64,000 nt of DNA from Hymenobacter sp. 15J16-1T3B (GCF_020711235.1 NZ_JAJFAV010000002.1:496001-560000), one strand, 5' to 3'. Counted from the stretch's first letter, positions 31,879-40,585 are shown. The notes: generated from the letters alone by a model not told the origin. A program made the numbers and translations.

Positions 31879-34554
31879 TCAGGCCTGGTGTAGTGGTGCA
31901 GTTGAGGCCCGGACCGGCCAGTGGCTCAGCAGCCAGCCCAGCAGCTGGCCCAGTACCAGCACGGCCAGCGCCGGCGCCCCGATCAGTAGCAGCGCCGGCC
32001 CGGACAGCGGCTGCACCTCGAGCAGGTGCCGCAGCAAGGGCAGCAAATACGACAGCAGCAGCAGGCCCGTGCAAAGCCCGAGGGCCAGCCACACGTACCC
32101 GTTGCGCAGCACGTCGTTGTGGAGCAGGGGCGTGCCCACGCCAGCCATGTTGAACACGTGCAGCAGCTGGGCGGTGGCCAGGCCGTAGAACAGCACGTTG
32201 TTGCTGACCGCCGCCGGCAAGCCCACGTACTGCCGGCCGGTGTAGTGGGCCGCCAGCAGCGCCGCGGTCATCAGGGCCGCGTAGGCCACAGCCAGGCGCC
32301 AGTCGCCGGGGCGCATGATGGGGGCCTGTGGGTGGCGCGGCGGGTGCTGCATCACGCGGGCGCTGCCCCGGCCCACGCCCAGCGCCAGCGCCGGAAACAC
32401 GTCGGTGAGCAGGTTCAGAAACAGGATCTGCAGGGGCAGCAGGCCGGTGCCGTGCCCGAGTAGCCCCACCGCCGTCACCACCAGGATTTCGCTCAGGTTG
32501 CAGGAAACGAGGTAGAGCACGAAGCGGCGGATGTTGGTGAAGATGACGCGCCCCTGCTCGACGGCCGCCACGATGGAGGCAAAGGAGTCGTCGCGCAAGA
32601 CCAGGGCGGCGGCTTCGGCGGCTACTTGGGTGCCGCGCAGGCCCATGGCCACGCCGATGTCGGCTTTTTTCAGCGCGGGCGCGTCGTTCACCCCGTCGCC
32701 GGTCATGGCTACCACGTGGCCCTGCTGCTGGTAGAGGCTAATCAGGTCCAGCTTCTGCGCCGGGCTCACGCGGGCAAACACGGCCGCGCGCAGCAGCCGG
32801 CGCCGGCCCGCGCCGTTGGGGTGCTGCACCAGGGCGGGCAGTTCGGCGCCGGTGACGGCCGTGGCGTCGGCATCGATGGTCAGGTGCACTTGGCGGGCCA
32901 CGGTGAGGGCCGTGGCCGGATGGTCGCCGGTGACCATGATGACGCGGATGCCGGCCTGCCGGCAGGCGTCGAGGGCGGGGATGATTTCCGGGCGGGGCGG
33001 GTCGAGAAAGGCCACCAAGCCCAGCCAGGTCAGCTCGTGGGCCCAGGCGGGCGCCGCCGCGTCGGGCAGCACGCGGTAGGCCAGGGCCAGGGTGCGCAGC
33101 CCGCGTTGGGCCAGCTCCTCGGCGCGGGCCAGCCACTGAGCCCGCTCGGCGGGGGTGAGGGGCAGGGCGCCGTCGGCCGTTTGCACCTGGGTGCAGTGCC
33201 CGAGCACTTCCTCGGCGGCCCCTTTCACGGCGGCCCACGCCCGGGCGTGGTCGTGCCGGTGCAGGGTAGCCATCAGGCGGGTGTCGGAGTCGAAGGGCTG
33301 CTCGGCCAGGCGGTGGGCGCCGGCCTGGGCGGCGGCCGCGTCGTAGCCGCTGCGGTGGGCCAGGGCCAGCAGGGCCACCTCCAGCGGGTCGCCCAGGGCG
33401 GCGGCCGCGTCGGCGGGCGAGTAGGTGGCGTTGTTGCAGAGCACGGCCGCGCGCAGCAGGTGCTGGTAGGCCTCGGTGCGCAGCAGGGGCGTGGCCTCGA
33501 TTTCGATGCGGCCGGGCGCAAACTCCACCCGGCCCTCGGGCAGCCAGACGGTGTGCACGGCCATTTGGTTTTGCGTCAGCGTGCCGGTTTTGTCGGTGAA
33601 GATGACGTCGGTGCCGCCCAAGGTTTCCACCGCCGCGAGGCGCTTCACCAGCACGTGGCGCCGGGCCAGGCGCAGCATGCCGTGGGCCAGCGCCAGGGTG
33701 GCCACGATGCTCATGCCCTCGGGAATGGCTGCTACGGCCAGCACGATGGCCGTTTTGAGCAGCTGGTACGCCGATTGGCCCTGCCACAGCCCCACGGCCA
33801 CAAACACCGCGGCCAAGCCCAGCGTGAGCAGCACCAGTTGCCGGGCCAGGTGGTTGAGTTTGGCCTCCAGGGGCGTGGCCGCGTGCCGGGCCTGCTGCAC
33901 CAGCTGCGCAATGCCGCCGAGCTGGGTGTGGGCGCCCACGCCCAGCACCAAGGCGCGGCCGGTGCCGCCCACCACGGCCGTGCCCTTAAACAGGCGGTTG
34001 GTTTGCTCGGCCAGGGGCGCTTCGGGCGGCGCCGGGGTCAGTTCCTTCAGCACCGGCATCGACTCCCCCGTCAGCGCCGATTCGTTGACTTGCAGCTGCT
34101 GGGCGGCCAGTAACTCGGCGTCGGCGGCCACGACTTCGCCGGCCTCCACCAGCAGCACGTCGCCCACGGTCACCTGCTCGGCCGGCACGGCGCACACCTG
34201 CCCGTCGCGCAGCACGCGGGCGGTGCTGGCCCCGAGCCGGCGCAGGGCCGCCATGGAGGCCTGCGCGCGCCACTCCAGCCAAAACCCCATCAGCGCGTTG
34301 AGCAGCACGACGGCCAGGATGGCGTAGCCTTCGGCCCAGTCGCGGAAGGCGAAGGAAAAGACGGCCGCGGCGGCCAGCACCGCCACAATCAGGCTGCGGA
34401 ACTGCCGCAACAGCACGCGCAGCCACCCGGCGTCGACTACGGTTTCCAGGGCGTTGGGGCCGTATTGCAGCAGGCGCTGCCGGGCTTCGGTCGAGCTCAA
34501 GCCCCCGGCGGCCGGGGCCGTAGCGGGGGGGGCGGCGGGCGGCAAGGCTTCCAC
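31879..34554 (-). CDS. P-type cation-transporting ATPase (P2-like)
   Basis: An 891-residue membrane pump. Seen in order: cation-ATPase N-terminal segment (LSSTEARQRLLQYGPNAL, 19-36), actuator motif TGES (162-165), membrane motif AAIPEG (275-280) like SERCA and PMA pumps, phosphorylation site DKTGTLTQNQ with Asp321, the GDPLEVALL segment, MVTGDHPATA, and the hinge MTGDGVNDAPALKKADIGVAMG. About ten transmembrane segments are likely. The ion (Ca2+, Mg2+, Na+ or K+) cannot be told. No ATG is in place at the N-terminus, so I start at GTG 34554; the frame continues open upstream with no family likeness. It is the last gene of a leftward group headed by Usp genes. Confidence 0.92.
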   Translation of the reverse strand: MEALPPAAPPATAPAAGGLSSTEARQRLLQYGPNALETVVDAGWLRVLLRQFRSLIVAVLAAAAVFSFAFRDWAEGYAILAVVLLNALMGFWLEWRAQASMAALRRLGASTARVLRDGQVCAVPAEQVTVGDVLLVEAGEVVAADAELLAAQQLQVNESALTGESMPVLKELTPAPPEAPLAEQTNRLFKGTAVVGGTGRALVLGVGAHTQLGGIAQLVQQARHAATPLEAKLNHLARQLVLLTLGLAAVFVAVGLWQGQSAYQLLKTAIVLAVAAIPEGMSIVATLALAHGMLRLARRHVLVKRLAAVETLGGTDVIFTDKTGTLTQNQMAVHTVWLPEGRVEFAPGRIEIEATPLLRTEAYQHLLRAAVLCNNATYSPADAAAALGDPLEVALLALAHRSGYDAAAAQAGAHRLAEQPFDSDTRLMATLHRHDHARAWAAVKGAAEEVLGHCTQVQTADGALPLTPAERAQWLARAEELAQRGLRTLALAYRVLPDAAAPAWAHELTWLGLVAFLDPPRPEIIPALDACRQAGIRVIMVTGDHPATALTVARQVHLTIDADATAVTGAELPALVQHPNGAGRRRLLRAAVFARVSPAQKLDLISLYQQQGHVVAMTGDGVNDAPALKKADIGVAMGLRGTQVAAEAAALVLRDDSFASIVAAVEQGRVIFTNIRRFVLYLVSCNLSEILVVTAVGLLGHGTGLLPLQILFLNLLTDVFPALALGVGRGSARVMQHPPRHPQAPIMRPGDWRLAVAYAALMTAALLAAHYTGRQYVGLPAAVSNNVLFYGLATAQLLHVFNMAGVGTPLLHNDVLRNGYVWLALGLCTGLLLLSYLLPLLRHLLEVQPLSGPALLLIGAPALAVLVLGQLLGWLLSHWPVRASTAPLHQA

Positions 34555-34721
34555 GGGAGCTAGGGAGATGGTACGGCGGCCGGCCGAAGCGGACTGGCAA
34601 TGGGGAAGTATAGGCAAAAAGACGGCAACCACGCGGCGGCCGCTCCGCCGAAGCAGCGGCAGGCTTCGGCAGGACGGCCGCCGGGGAGGCGGAGGAAAGG
34701 CGCTCAGCGACTGGGCGCGGG

Positions 34722-35606
34722 CTACCGCAGCGCCGACGATTGCGCGGCGGCCGGCTGCGGGGCCGCGGCCTCCGCTGGTTCGGCTACCGGCAGCAGCAGC
34801 ACGGGCAGGGCGCTGCGGTGCAGCACCTGAGCCGTGACGCTGCGGTGAAATAGTTCGCCGAGGTAGCTGCGCGGGCGCGCCAGCAGCACCAGCAAATCGG
34901 CCTGGGCATCGGCGGCGGCGCTGAGCAGGCCGGCCGCCGGCTGGGCGTGCAGGCTGCCGCGCAGCTCGGTCGGGGCGCCGGCGCCGATCAGCCCGCTGCC
35001 CTGCACGGCACGCAGGGCCCGGGCGCAGCCGGCGTCGTCTTCCACCGCCGACACGTGCGCGACGGTTACCTCGGCCCCCAGCTCGCGCAGCCACCCGGCG
35101 GCCGGGGCGCTGGCCGGCGTCAGCACGAAGCCCTCCCGGTCGGCGGCGATGAGCACGCGCTGCGGTGGTTCGGTGGCGGTGGTGGTTTCGGGCACCAGCA
35201 GCACGGGAAACTGCGCGGCCCGCAGCAGCTCCAGCGTCGTGTGGCTGAGCTGCTCGGGCGAGGCGTCGGGGGCGGCGGGCAGGCCGAGCACGAACAGGGC
35301 CGGCGCGTAGCGCTGCGTCAGCTCCGCCAGGCCCTGGGGCAGCAAATCCGTCAGCAGCTCCACCGAGGTCGGGGCGTGCAGCTGGCCGCCGAGCTCGGCC
35401 AGCAGGGCGGCCGTGTCAGCGTCGTCGGCCAGCTCCTGCCGCCGCATGGCCTCGCCGGCGAAGATGTACGGATCGTAGAGGGAGGCGCGGCGGGCGTGCA
35501 GCAGCACCAAGCGGCCCCCCTGGGCGCTGGCCAGTGCGTCGGCGTAGCGAATGGCGCGTTGCTCGGGCGGGTAAAAGCCAGCGAGGACCAGCAGGGTAGG
35601 GGCCAT
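34722..35606 (-). CDS. Universal stress protein, two UspA domains
   Basis: A 294-residue tandem Usp: domain 1 TLLVLAGFYPPEQRAIRYADALA, domain 2 QRVLIAADREGFVLTPASA, ending LLVLLARPRSYLGELFHRSVTAQVLHRSALPVLLLP and a low-complexity Ala/Pro tail. The FHRSVT block replaces the usual GS ATP motif. It is in series with the Usp at 35681 (74 bp upstream) and the P-type ATPase (167 bp downstream; that spacer holds only GC-rich imperfect repeats). Confidence 0.87.
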   Translation of the reverse strand: MAPTLLVLAGFYPPEQRAIRYADALASAQGGRLVLLHARRASLYDPYIFAGEAMRRQELADDADTAALLAELGGQLHAPTSVELLTDLLPQGLAELTQRYAPALFVLGLPAAPDASPEQLSHTTLELLRAAQFPVLLVPETTTATEPPQRVLIAADREGFVLTPASAPAAGWLRELGAEVTVAHVSAVEDDAGCARALRAVQGSGLIGAGAPTELRGSLHAQPAAGLLSAAADAQADLLVLLARPRSYLGELFHRSVTAQVLHRSALPVLLLPVAEPAEAAAPQPAAAQSSALR

Positions 35607-35680
35607 GATACGGGTGATAAAAGGTGAAGGCGGGTGCCAGAAAACGGCGCAACAACCTCAGCCGGCTGCGCGGCCGGCGG

Positions 35681-36502
35681 CTAATCCAGGGCGGGCAGCA
35701 GCAGCAGCGGCAGCGGGCTCTGGCCGATGAGCTGGGCCACGACGCTGCGGTGAAACAGGCGGCTGAGCGAGGTGTGCCGCCGGGCTACGAGCACCAGCAG
35801 GTCGGCGCCTACTTCGGCCGCGCCCTGCAAAATGCCCTCGGCCGCGTCGGTGTGGGTAACGCAGTGGGGGTGGCAGTCGGCGGACAGCGGGGCCACCCCG
35901 CTGCGCTCCACTTCGCGCCGCACGCGCTGCTCGGCCGAGGCGCCCGCCGGCTCGGGCACCACGTGCAGAATGCTCAACGAGCCTCCGAGGGCCCCCAGCA
36001 GTTCCGGCACCAGGTGTTCGTTTTCATAAAGCGAAAACGGCTCCCCGTCGACGGCCAGGGCGAAGCGGCGCGGCGGAAACGCGCCCCAGCCCACGTGGGG
36101 CACCACGAGCAGCGGGCACGGCACGTGGCGCAGCACATCCTGGGCCGCGCCCACCACCACGGCCGTGGGCGTGACCTCGTCGGCGGGGCGGCTGAGCACC
36201 AGCAGCTGCGGCTGGTGCTGGTGCACGGCTTCGGCCACCGCCGCCGGCAGGTAGCCTTCCTCCACGTCCACTTGCGTGGGCACCGGCTGCGCGTCGGCCA
36301 GGGCGTTGAGGGCCTGCCGCAACTGGCCCGGACTGCGCCGCGCGGCTTCCGCCAGCTCGGGCGGGGCCAGCAGCTCGTCGTGGGGCACGTGCAGCAGCAC
36401 CAAGTGGGCCTGCAGCGGCACGGCCAGCCCGGCCGCGTAGGAAAGGGCCCGGTTCGACACGGCGTAGAAATCGGTGAGGACGACGATGGGGCGCGAGGGC
36501 AT
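35681..36502 (-). CDS. Universal stress protein, two UspA domains
   Basis: A 273-residue tandem Usp, closest in the window to the one at 24628: both start PSPAIVVLTDF/PSRPIVVLTDF ...AVSNRAL, both have PLQAHLVLLHV and VAEAVHQHQPQLLVL-type segments, and both end LVARRH..L..LFHRSV.AQLI.QS.LPLLLLPALD. This points to duplication between the two sub-clusters. The C-terminal block has Val instead of Thr (FHRSVVAQ). The ATG at 36502 is preceded by a roughly 98-bp gap after the small membrane ORF at 36601. Confidence 0.88.
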   Translation of the reverse strand: MPSRPIVVLTDFYAVSNRALSYAAGLAVPLQAHLVLLHVPHDELLAPPELAEAARRSPGQLRQALNALADAQPVPTQVDVEEGYLPAAVAEAVHQHQPQLLVLSRPADEVTPTAVVVGAAQDVLRHVPCPLLVVPHVGWGAFPPRRFALAVDGEPFSLYENEHLVPELLGALGGSLSILHVVPEPAGASAEQRVRREVERSGVAPLSADCHPHCVTHTDAAEGILQGAAEVGADLLVLVARRHTSLSRLFHRSVVAQLIGQSPLPLLLLPALD

Positions 36503-36600
36503 GGCGGTAGGGGCGAATGGGTAAGGAGAAACCAGCGGCCGAATCGGGGCCGCAATGCTGCAGGGGCCGAATCAAGCGAGGGCGTAAGCCGGGCGCTGGG

Positions 36601-36699
36601 TTAGCGGAGCGGGGCCACCGACGCGGGGCGCAGGGCGTGCCAGGCGGCCGCCGCCAGGGTCAGCATCAGCACGGAAAACCAGAAAGTGGGCGTAACCAT
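36601..36699 (-). CDS. Possible 32-residue single-pass membrane peptide
   Basis: The reading frame from ATG 36699 to TAA 36601 gives MVTPTFWFSVLMLTLAAAAW followed by HALRPASVAPLR: one hydrophobic helix (about 4-20) and a short basic tail. It lies first in the group with the Usp at 35681, and upstream of it is a promoter-like CATCTTTG (36859-36866) and a CRP/FNR-like site. That a regulated promoter points at so small a frame makes it worth listing, but no homologue is known to me and it could also be only a leader. Confidence 0.4.
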   Translation of the reverse strand: MVTPTFWFSVLMLTLAAAAWHALRPASVAPLR

Positions 36700-36780
36700 G
36701 ACCGTAGAGGAAAAGGTGATGGGATGTAGACAAAGAGCCGCCGGCCGCGTCGAACCGCCTAGGCGGGCCTCAGGTGCCGC

Positions 36781-36802
36781 CCGGACCCGGGCATGGGTCC
36801 GG
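36781..36802 (-). other. Hairpin in the 5' leader of the small ORF
   Basis: CCGGACCC and GGGTCCGG form a perfect 8-bp stem with a 6-nt loop, between the CATCTTTG box and the small ORF. If transcription starts near 36852, it would be an mRNA leader structure. The 36700-37107 gap otherwise holds only the promoter elements and the hairpin at 36976. Confidence 0.45.
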
Positions 36803-36858
36803 TTCGGGAGTCGTCCGCTGAGCAGGCGGTAGCCAGGGTGGCGCGCGGCCTTCTTCTC

Positions 36859-36866
36859 CAAAGATG
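36859..36866 (-). promoter_or_regulatory. Bacteroidota-type -7 box
   Basis: On the minus strand this reads CATCTTTG, identical to the plus-strand box at 19537. It ends 58.5 bp from the centre of the palindrome at 36912, the same distance as in the 19480/19537 pair. It would drive the small ORF, two Usp genes and the P-type ATPase. Confidence 0.5.
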
Positions 36867-36911
36867 GCGGCGGAGGGCGGGTAAGGCGCTGACAACCATC
36901 ACGCCGGCGGG

Positions 36912-36923
36912 TGACATTGGTCA
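36912..36923 (-). promoter_or_regulatory. CRP/FNR-like palindrome, site B
   Basis: TGACATTGGTCA (TGAC-N4-GTCA, perfect half-sites), in the gap between the Usp at 37108 and the small ORF. It lies upstream, on the minus strand, of the CATCTTTG box at 36859. Confidence 0.6.
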
Positions 36924-36975
36924 TCATTTGACTAAGCCAGCGGCGCCTGTTGGCCGCCGGCGCTTTGGCCGCAGC

Positions 36976-37007
36976 GCAGGTGCCAGTAGCTTGCTTCCGG
37001 CACCTGC
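36976..37007 (-). terminator. Hairpin downstream of the Usp gene at 37108
   Basis: GCAGGTGCC and GGCACCTGC form a perfect 9-bp stem with a 14-nt loop, about 100 bases after the Usp stop. No T tract follows on the minus strand; it probably separates that gene from the next promoter. Confidence 0.45.
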
Positions 37008-37107
37008 AGCCGCCCCGGTCGGAGGAGCGGCGCCCGCACAGGATGGGTTGACGCTTCCAATACCGGGCGCACCGCCCGGCCCCTGCAGATGAGGTACGCG
37101 GCGGCAG

Positions 37108-37974
37108 TTATTCGTCGGAGGCGGGCAGCAGCAGCAGGGGCACCGGGCTGGCGTGCAGCAGGCGGCTGGTGACGCTGCGGTGAAACATGGCGCCCAGGAA
37201 GCTGCGCCGCCGGGCAATAACGACCAGCAGATTAGCCTCCGTCTGCTCGATAGCGCGCAGCAGCCCGGCCACCGGCGACACGTGGTGCATGGCCTCCACG
37301 GTGAGGCGGCCGGCCGCGGCCGCTAGTCCACTGGCCTGCACCTGGTGCAGCGCCGCCGCGCAGGCCTGGTCGTCTTCAATGGCCGATACCTTCACCACCG
37401 TCAGCGCGGGTTCGACCTGCGCCAGTAGCTGCCGGGCGGCCTCGGGGCGGCTGAGGGCAAACGGCTCCCCGTCGGCGGCCACCAGCACCTGGCGCGGGGG
37501 CACGGCGCCGCGGTAAGCCTCGGGCACGATGAGCAGCGGAAACTCGCCGCTGCGCAGCACTTCCCGCACGGCGGCGGCCACTTCGCCTTCCTCCGCCGGC
37601 TCGGCGGCCTGCCCGAGCACGAACACGGCCGGGGCGTAGCGCTGGGCCAGGGCGGCGGCCGTGCTCAGCTGCAAATCCGCCACCAGCTCCACCGTGGTGG
37701 GCACGTAGGTTTCGTCGGCCAGGGCCTGCACGGCCACCAGCAGCTCCCCGGCGCGCTCCTCGGTATCGGGGTAGAGCAGCTCTCCCTCGAGCACCGACAC
37801 CTCGCGCACGTGCAGCAGCACCAGCTGCGCGCCCAGCGGCGCGGCCAGCTCGGCCGCGTAGCGGATGGCGCGGCGGGCGGCGGGGAGGAAGTTCGTCAGC
37901 ACAATCAACGACAACGTGGGCGTGTCGGCGGCGGGCACGGCGGAGGGGGTAGCCTGGGGTTGGAGAGTTGTCAT
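37108..37974 (-). CDS. Universal stress protein, two UspA domains
   Basis: A 288-residue tandem Usp with a short polar N-terminal extension (MTTLQPQATPSAVPAADT). Domain 1 starts SLIVLTNFLPAARRAIRYAAELA, domain 2 RQVLVAADGEPFALSRPEA; the end is LLVVIARRRSFLGAMFHRSVTSRLLHASPVPLLLLP. Again MFHRSVT replaces the ATP-motif GS. A CRP/FNR-like site lies 104 bp upstream. It follows the L,D-transpeptidase gene in the same direction with a 99-bp gap. Confidence 0.87.
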   Translation of the reverse strand: MTTLQPQATPSAVPAADTPTLSLIVLTNFLPAARRAIRYAAELAAPLGAQLVLLHVREVSVLEGELLYPDTEERAGELLVAVQALADETYVPTTVELVADLQLSTAAALAQRYAPAVFVLGQAAEPAEEGEVAAAVREVLRSGEFPLLIVPEAYRGAVPPRQVLVAADGEPFALSRPEAARQLLAQVEPALTVVKVSAIEDDQACAAALHQVQASGLAAAAGRLTVEAMHHVSPVAGLLRAIEQTEANLLVVIARRRSFLGAMFHRSVTSRLLHASPVPLLLLPASDE

Positions 37975-38073
37975 GAGTGAAACAAGGTTGAGCCGGGGCA
38001 GCAGCCGGGCCGGCGACCTGCCGGGCCTTGGCGGATGCTGCCAGGTAAAGTACGCCGCGGCCCGGGGCCGTAG

Positions 38074-39564
38074 TCAATGACGGATGTCATGAAAGACAGC
38101 GGTAGTGGCCTGACTGTTAGCGTGATGATCCGCTGGGCAGCCGGGGCGCGCTCGGCCGAACAAAGCCTGGCGCAAGGCCTCGTCGCGGTGGTAGAGGTCG
38201 GCGTAAAAACGCAGCTGGCCCTGCTCCACCCCGCAGGTGGCGTAGCAGATGTGCAGCGGCAGCGGGCGGCGCAGCGCCACATTGCGCGGCCGGGACTGCC
38301 GGGCGCAGGCGGCTTCGTCGGGTAGGCGCACCGGGCGGCCGTCGCGGCGCAGCAGGTAAGCGGCCAGTTGCAGGGGCTGCTCGAGGCGGATGCAGCCGTG
38401 GCTAAAGGCGCGCTGCGGCTGCTCGAAAAACTGCCGCATGGGCGTGTCGTGCAAGTACACGTTGTAGGGGTTCGGAAACCGGAATACGATGTTGCCCAAG
38501 GCGTTGTCGCAGCCCGCCGATTGCCGGATTGAGTAGGCAAAGTTCTGCGCCGTGACCCGCTGCCAGTTCACCTGCCCGGGGTCGAGTACCTGTCCCTGCG
38601 CGGAGTACAGCGTATAGTTGTTGCGGGCCAAGTACCCCGCATCGCCCCGCAGCCGGGGCAAAATTTCCTTGGTGGCAATGGAGCGGGGCACGTGCCAGTC
38701 GGGGGCCAGCGTGAAGGACGTGATGCGGCTGCGCAGCGTGGGCGTGGGCGTCTGGGGTTTGCCGATAATCACGCGGTGGCGCCGGAGCACGGTGTCGCCC
38801 CGCACCACTTGCAGCTCAAAGGTGGGCAGGTTGATCAGCGCGTACTCCGAATCGGCCGGGGCCTGCCAGCGCCAGCGTTCCAGCGTCAGCGCTACCTGCT
38901 GGTAGCGGCGCTGCCCCGGCCCGCCGCTGACGGCCGCCGCCGAATCCTGCAGCCAGCGGGCCAGGGCCCGCTGCAGTTGCCGGTAGGCGCGGTGCGGAGG
39001 CTGGCAGGCCAGCACGGCCGCGGCCACGCGGCCGGCGGCCAACCCCGCGCGCAGCCGCTCGGCCGGGAGAAATGCGCCGCCCGGGCCGTGCTCCAGGGGC
39101 GAGGGCACGGCCGGGTGCAGCCGCCCGCGGTGCAGGTCGCGCATCAACGTGAGTACGGCGTCGCTCAGGGCCACGTCGAACCGGGCCCGGCGCTGTGCCT
39201 GGGCGCTGTCGGGGCGGGGCGCGAGCGAGTCGGCGGCGGCGCGCAAGTCGGCCAGGGCGTAGTAGGCCGGTTGCAGCCCGTAGGCCGGGGCGCGCGCCAG
39301 CAGGTCGAGCAGGTCTTCGGCCGCCGGCGTCAGCCCAGCGGCCTGCGTCCAGAGCGGGGCGGCGGCCGTATCGTAGAGCGCCCGCACCGCCGCCGGGCTT
39401 TGCCAGCTAGCCGTATCGGCCGGGTTGCCGCGCAGCAGCCGGCGGATGTGGCGGCTGACCGGATCGGTTGCGCGCGGCCGTGCCGAAGCCGACCGCTGCC
39501 GCTCGGCACAGGGCCGCGCCAGCAGCAGCAGGGCCGCGGTCAGCAGGAGCGCGGGGTACGACAC
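38074..39564 (-). CDS. L,D-transpeptidase, YcbB/LdtD-like
   Basis: A 496-residue periplasmic enzyme that forms 3-3 crosslinks in peptidoglycan or anchors proteins to it. A signal peptide (YPALLLTAALLLLARPCA, 3-20) precedes a helical scaffold domain (about 35-235) with a peptidoglycan-binding-like part, and the YkuD domain (about 240-400) carries the catalytic motif HGCIRLEQ with Cys391, plus NVYLHDTP. The scaffold and insertion length match the YcbB type. The GTG start at 39564, 4 bases after the dehydrogenase stop, gives a clean signal peptide; longer starts overlap that gene. L,D-crosslinking is linked to stationary phase and envelope stress, in line with its neighbours. Confidence 0.93.
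   Translation of the reverse strand: MSYPALLLTAALLLLARPCAERQRSASARPRATDPVSRHIRRLLRGNPADTASWQSPAAVRALYDTAAAPLWTQAAGLTPAAEDLLDLLARAPAYGLQPAYYALADLRAAADSLAPRPDSAQAQRRARFDVALSDAVLTLMRDLHRGRLHPAVPSPLEHGPGGAFLPAERLRAGLAAGRVAAAVLACQPPHRAYRQLQRALARWLQDSAAAVSGGPGQRRYQQVALTLERWRWQAPADSEYALINLPTFELQVVRGDTVLRRHRVIIGKPQTPTPTLRSRITSFTLAPDWHVPRSIATKEILPRLRGDAGYLARNNYTLYSAQGQVLDPGQVNWQRVTAQNFAYSIRQSAGCDNALGNIVFRFPNPYNVYLHDTPMRQFFEQPQRAFSHGCIRLEQPLQLAAYLLRRDGRPVRLPDEAACARQSRPRNVALRRPLPLHICYATCGVEQGQLRFYADLYHRDEALRQALFGRARPGCPADHHANSQATTAVFHDIRH
38078..38089 (-). promoter_or_regulatory. CRP/FNR-like palindrome, site C
   Basis: TGACGGATGTCA (TGAC-N4-GTCA) lies inside the last codons of the L,D-transpeptidase gene, upstream of the Usp gene at 37108-37974. 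On the minus strand a TACTTTAC box ends 39.5 bp from its centre. The overlap with coding sequence lowers certainty. Confidence 0.45.
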
Positions 39565-39568
39565 GGCG

Positions 39569-40585
39569 CTACGCCGGTTGGAGCGCCGGCGGGACCGGGC
39601 GCAGCTCGTGCGCCGCGGCCCGTCCCTGGGCCCAGGCGCTGAGGTTGGCCACGGTTGCGTCGGCAATGTTGGTCAGGGCTTCCCGGGTCAGGAAAGCCTG
39701 GTGGCCGGTCACCAGCACATTGGGCTGGGCCAGCAGCTCGTCGAGCAGCGGGTCGGCCGCCGGTTCGTGGGAGTGGTCTTGGAAGAACAGGCCCTTTTCG
39801 TGCTCGTACACGTCTAGGCCCAGGTAGGCCAGGTAACCCGAGCGCAGCGCCGCCAGGGCGGCGGCGGTATCGAGCACGCCGCCGCGGCCGGTGTTGAGGA
39901 GCATGGCCCCGGGCTTGAGGCGGGCCAGCCGCGCTGCGTCGAACAAGTAGCGCGTCTGCGGGGTGAGCGGCGCGTGCACCGTCACGATGTCGGCCTGGGC
40001 ACACAGCTCGTCAAGCCCGACGTAGCGCAGCCCGTAGCGCCGCACCAGTTGGGGGTTGGGCTGCACGTCGTAGCCCAGCAGGTGGCAGCCGAAGCCGTGC
40101 AGAATGCCCGCCAGCACCCCGCCGATGCGCCCGCAGCCCACGATGCCCACCGTCTTGCCATGCAGGTCGAAGCCCACCAGGTTGTCGAGGCAGAAGTTGT
40201 AGTCGCGCAGTTGCTGATCGGCCTGGCGCAGGCGGCGGTTGAGGGCCAGCAGCAAGGCCACGGTGTGCTCGGCAATGGCGTAGGGCGAATATTCCGGCAC
40301 GTGGGCCACGCGCAGGCCCAGGCGGGCCGCCGCCGCCAGGTCCACGTTGTCGTGGCCCGCGGCCCGCACGGCCACGTAGCGCACCCCGAGGGCGGCCAGG
40401 CGCTCCAGCACGGGCGCCGAAGCGTCGTCGCTGGTAAACAGGGCCACGGCCGGGCTGCCGTGGGCCAGCGCAACGGTTTCGGGGCCGAGGCGGTCGGCCA
40501 CGAAGTGCAGCTCGTGCTGCCGCCCAGCCGCAGCGGCGAGAAATGGCTGCTCAAAGGCATGGGCGCTATAAACGGTGACGTGCAT
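39569..40585 (-). CDS. ldhA: D-2-hydroxyacid dehydrogenase, fermentative D-lactate dehydrogenase-like
   Basis: A 338-residue NAD-dependent enzyme reducing pyruvate to D-lactate. Seen: VRAAGHDNVDL, EYSPYAIAEHTVALLLALNR, nucleotide motif GCGRIG (150-155), catalytic Arg234 in NTGRGGV, Glu near 263 in VYEHEKGLFF and His295 in VTGHQAFLT. The EHEKGLFF and GHQAFLT forms are those of LdhA rather than of phosphoglycerate or other hydroxyacid dehydrogenases. It would regenerate NAD+ when oxygen is short. I start at MHVTVYSAHAF. The L,D-transpeptidase gene follows after 4 bases. The 40586-40832 gap upstream holds no gene and no site that I see. Confidence 0.92.
   Translation of the reverse strand: MHVTVYSAHAFEQPFLAAAAGRQHELHFVADRLGPETVALAHGSPAVALFTSDDASAPVLERLAALGVRYVAVRAAGHDNVDLAAAARLGLRVAHVPEYSPYAIAEHTVALLLALNRRLRQADQQLRDYNFCLDNLVGFDLHGKTVGIVGCGRIGGVLAGILHGFGCHLLGYDVQPNPQLVRRYGLRYVGLDELCAQADIVTVHAPLTPQTRYLFDAARLARLKPGAMLLNTGRGGVLDTAAALAALRSGYLAYLGLDVYEHEKGLFFQDHSHEPAADPLLDELLAQPNVLVTGHQAFLTREALTNIADATVANLSAWAQGRAAAHELRPVPPALQPA

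Noticed and set aside
34555-35094. Extension of the P-type ATPase frame upstream of GTG 34554
   Set aside because: The upstream part is low-complexity Arg/Ala sequence overlapping a Usp gene; homology to P-type ATPases begins after 34554.
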